Shown here: one piece after another, positions 62,458 to 64,000 of the stretch
Layout of the letters: every line of letters begins with the position of its first letter
How positions within the stretch are numbered: the stretch's first letter is position 1
Assembly: GCA_036169595.1 (NCBI GenBank)
Contig: CM069767.1
Coordinates: 1,868,501-1,932,500, forward strand
DNA: 64,000 bases
Source: Dictyostelium firmibasis
Taxonomy: Eukaryota > Evosea > Eumycetozoa > Dictyosteliales > Dictyosteliaceae
Reading direction: 5' to 3'
The notes under the pieces: generated by a model
What the model saw: the letters and a program-made list of their open reading frames with translations, nothing else
Databases searched by the model: none
Told to the model about the DNA's origin: nothing
Made by a program: the position numbers and the translations under genes

Positions 62458-63439
62458 AATTTAATTAAAAAAAAATAAAAAATAAAAAATAAAAAATAAA
62501 AAATAAAATAAAAAATAATAAAAAATAAAAAAAAAAAAATAAAAAAACCTCTTTGCACCATAAAACTGCATTGTATTTTAAAATTTAAAATGGTCTTATT
62601 TTTGTGTGAATTAATTTAAAAATGATAATACGGGTCGAAACAAAATAAGCCAATACTCGAAATTTCATATCATTGAAACGAAATTATCAAAAAAAAATTT
62701 TCAATAAAATATCTAAAAATGACAATGATGATTATGACCCTTTAAAACAGAAATACATGGCATCATAAAAAAAAAAAAAATTCAAAAAATTTTTATGAAA
62801 AATACAACATTTTTTTTATAAAAAATACATAAAATTTTAAAAACTGTTTTTTTTTTTTTTTTTTTTATATATTATTTTTTTTAAATTTACTCATTACTTA
62901 TTTAAATTGTTTTTTGTATTAAAAATGTTTGTATTATTTAATTTAGATAATAATAATTTTTATAAAATTTTACTCGGTTTATCTATACATTCTCTCGCAC
63001 CCTTTTCGTTGCTTATTTTTTTTTAAATTAAATTTTGGAGAAAAAAAAAAAAAAAACAAAAAAAAAAACAAAAAATTATTATTCAATCCTTTATTTTTAT
63101 TGAAGATCTATTCATCTTTATAGTTGTTTTATATAATCCTACTTATACGTAAGGTATTTTATATTCAAACAAAGGAGTTAACTTTTTACTATTTTTTTAT
63201 TTTTTATTTTATTTTTTTTTTTAATTATTAAAAATTTGAAAACTTTCCTATTATTATCTTTTTTTTTTTTTTTAAAATTTTCATTATTTATTTTTATTTC
63301 ATTTTTTTTTTTTTTTTTTTTTAATTTTTTATAATTTTTTTTTAAAATTTCATTAAAAATTAACACTTTACCACAAAAATAGAATTAAACTAGTATAAAT
63401 AAAATTTTCATTGTATAGTAAAATTAGTAACAATAAAGA
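62458..63439. other. Intergenic before acyl-CoA oxidase
   Basis: 982 bp. Right after the phosphatase stop is a (TAAAAAA)n-type array (62465-62545). A less repetitive block (62545-62770) includes ATGGTCTTATTTTTG and AATGATGATTATGACCC; it is not an open frame, nor a C/D snoRNA, since no matching D box is seen. Then come poly(A)/poly(T) and an AT-rich leader with a CTCTCGCACCC motif near 62992. Promoter of the downstream gene; nothing else supportable. Confidence 0.65.
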
Positions 63440-64000
63440 ATGGAATCATACGAAGAAAGAGTTAGAAATATTGTAAATCATTTGACACCACCAAGAGAGG
63501 TTTTAATGAATGATTGTTCATCATCATCAGAGGAACAAATTTTAAATAGTAATGAAACCTCATCATCAAGTACATTAACATGGAATAAACAAGAGTTATT
63601 TGAATATTTAGAAGCAGCACCACAACATATTAAAGTTGCCAAAAAGAAATTACAAGAGTTACTTAAAGATCCAATTTTTGCACCAAAATATAATATGAAC
63701 GTTCAACAATGGAGAGAATTAACATTACAAAGAGCATTGGTTATCATTAAAGCAGGTGCAATTTCATTGGCTGAATTTAATCGTGATCCAATGAAATATT
63801 TAATTTCAATGGAGATGTTAAATTTAGTTGATCCATCATTATCTGTTAAATTAGGTGTACACTTTTCATTGTTTGGTAATGCAGTTTTAAATTTAGGTAC
63901 AGAGAAACATCATATCAAATATATTAAAGATATTGACACTTGGAAGTTACCAGGTTGTTTTGGTATGACAGAATTAGGTCATGGTTCAAATGTACAAGGT
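63440..64000 (+). CDS. acox: Acyl-CoA oxidase (peroxisomal), partial
   Basis: Begins at the ATG in AATAAAGAATGGAATC and stays open to the window edge (187 codons); the rest is outside. Acyl-CoA oxidases perform the first, H2O2-producing step of peroxisomal beta-oxidation using FAD. Evidence: a helical N-terminal block (FEYLEAAPQHIKVAKKKLQELLKDPIFAPKYNMNVQQWRELTLQRA), DPSLSVKLGVHFSLFGNAVLNLGTEKHHIKYI, and GCFGMTELGHGSNVQG, the FAD/substrate-binding TELGHGSN signature of the family. A Ser-rich insert near residues 29-46 is a dictyostelid-style loop. The peroxisomal signal, if C-terminal, lies outside the window. It could instead be the ACOX3-type subgroup. Confidence 0.94.
   Translation, partial: MESYEERVRNIVNHLTPPREVLMNDCSSSSEEQILNSNETSSSSTLTWNKQELFEYLEAAPQHIKVAKKKLQELLKDPIFAPKYNMNVQQWRELTLQRALVIIKAGAISLAEFNRDPMKYLISMEMLNLVDPSLSVKLGVHFSLFGNAVLNLGTEKHHIKYIKDIDTWKLPGCFGMTELGHGSNVQG

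Noticed and set aside
62700-62770. Possible C/D snoRNA (AATGATGATTA block)
   Set aside because: A C-box-like motif exists but no D box (CTGA) or terminal stem at the right distance.

Overview
The window is nuclear DNA of a dictyostelid amoeba, Dictyostelium discoideum or a close relative. The evidence is extreme A+T content with long poly(A)/poly(T) tracts between genes, small GT-AG introns of about 65-250 bp (one much longer because of a repeat), CAA-coded polyglutamine and AAT-coded polyasparagine runs inside proteins, A-rich start contexts, and dictyostelid-specific families (FNIP repeats, expanded TIG-repeat surface proteins). I cannot separate D. discoideum from its nearest relatives without a database comparison.

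Layout, left to right. 1-955: 5' part of a gene leaving the left edge (-). 2140-2303: a U1 spliceosomal snRNA gene (-). 2566-5885: short-tailed class I myosin, myoE (-). 7411-9584: a polyQ/polyN protein of unknown function (+). 10063-12708: a dictyostelid family protein (-). 12956-14886: a UBL-VWA-E2 fusion (-). 15319-16543: TMEM120 (-). 17828-18969: RagA GTPase (+). 19397-19560: a second U1 snRNA gene (+), nearly identical to the first and inverted relative to it. 20036-21517: BUD13 (-). 22672-25647: bZIP factor with a plant TGA/DOG1-like C-terminus (+). 25873-28814: FCP1-type phosphatase with an RS-rich region (-). 29358-35552: two tandem paralogous TIG-repeat surface proteins (-). 36706-37393: small membrane protein (+). 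37652-39135: glutamate decarboxylase (+). 39362-41134: choline-transporter-like protein (-). 41734-44112: SLY1 (-). 44564-46048: MmgE/PrpD enzyme (+). 46202-47346: queuosine salvage glycosylase (-). 47751-49460: FNIP-repeat protein (-). 49608-53445: a candidate SHOC1/ZIP2 meiotic protein (-). 53930-54559: small roadblock-like protein (+). 56022-57010: Cdk5 (+). 57396-58463: RTN4IP1-like oxidoreductase (-). 58966-62457: PX-PH-GRAM myotubularin phosphatase (+). 63440 to the right edge: acyl-CoA oxidase (+).

The genes are independent eukaryotic units rather than operons. Many real proteins are split by introns, so exon joins were worked out by hand from GT-AG sites, reading phase and homology; spliced lengths are given per entry. 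Several neighbours share themes: splicing and transcription (two U1 genes, BUD13, RS-rich FCP1-like phosphatase), nutrient/lysosome signalling (RagA, a roadblock-like protein), and membrane traffic and lipid (SLY1, myotubularin, myosin I). I read these as thematic coincidence, not proven linkage. I found no tRNA, rRNA, CRISPR array, retroelement or DNA transposon.

The most notable items are the inverted U1 snRNA pair with shared upstream elements, the SHOC1/ZIP2-like gene, the bZIP-DOG1 architecture, the UBL-VWA-E2 fusion, the RS-domain phosphatase, and a stop-free, length-multiple-of-three intron in the bZIP gene.
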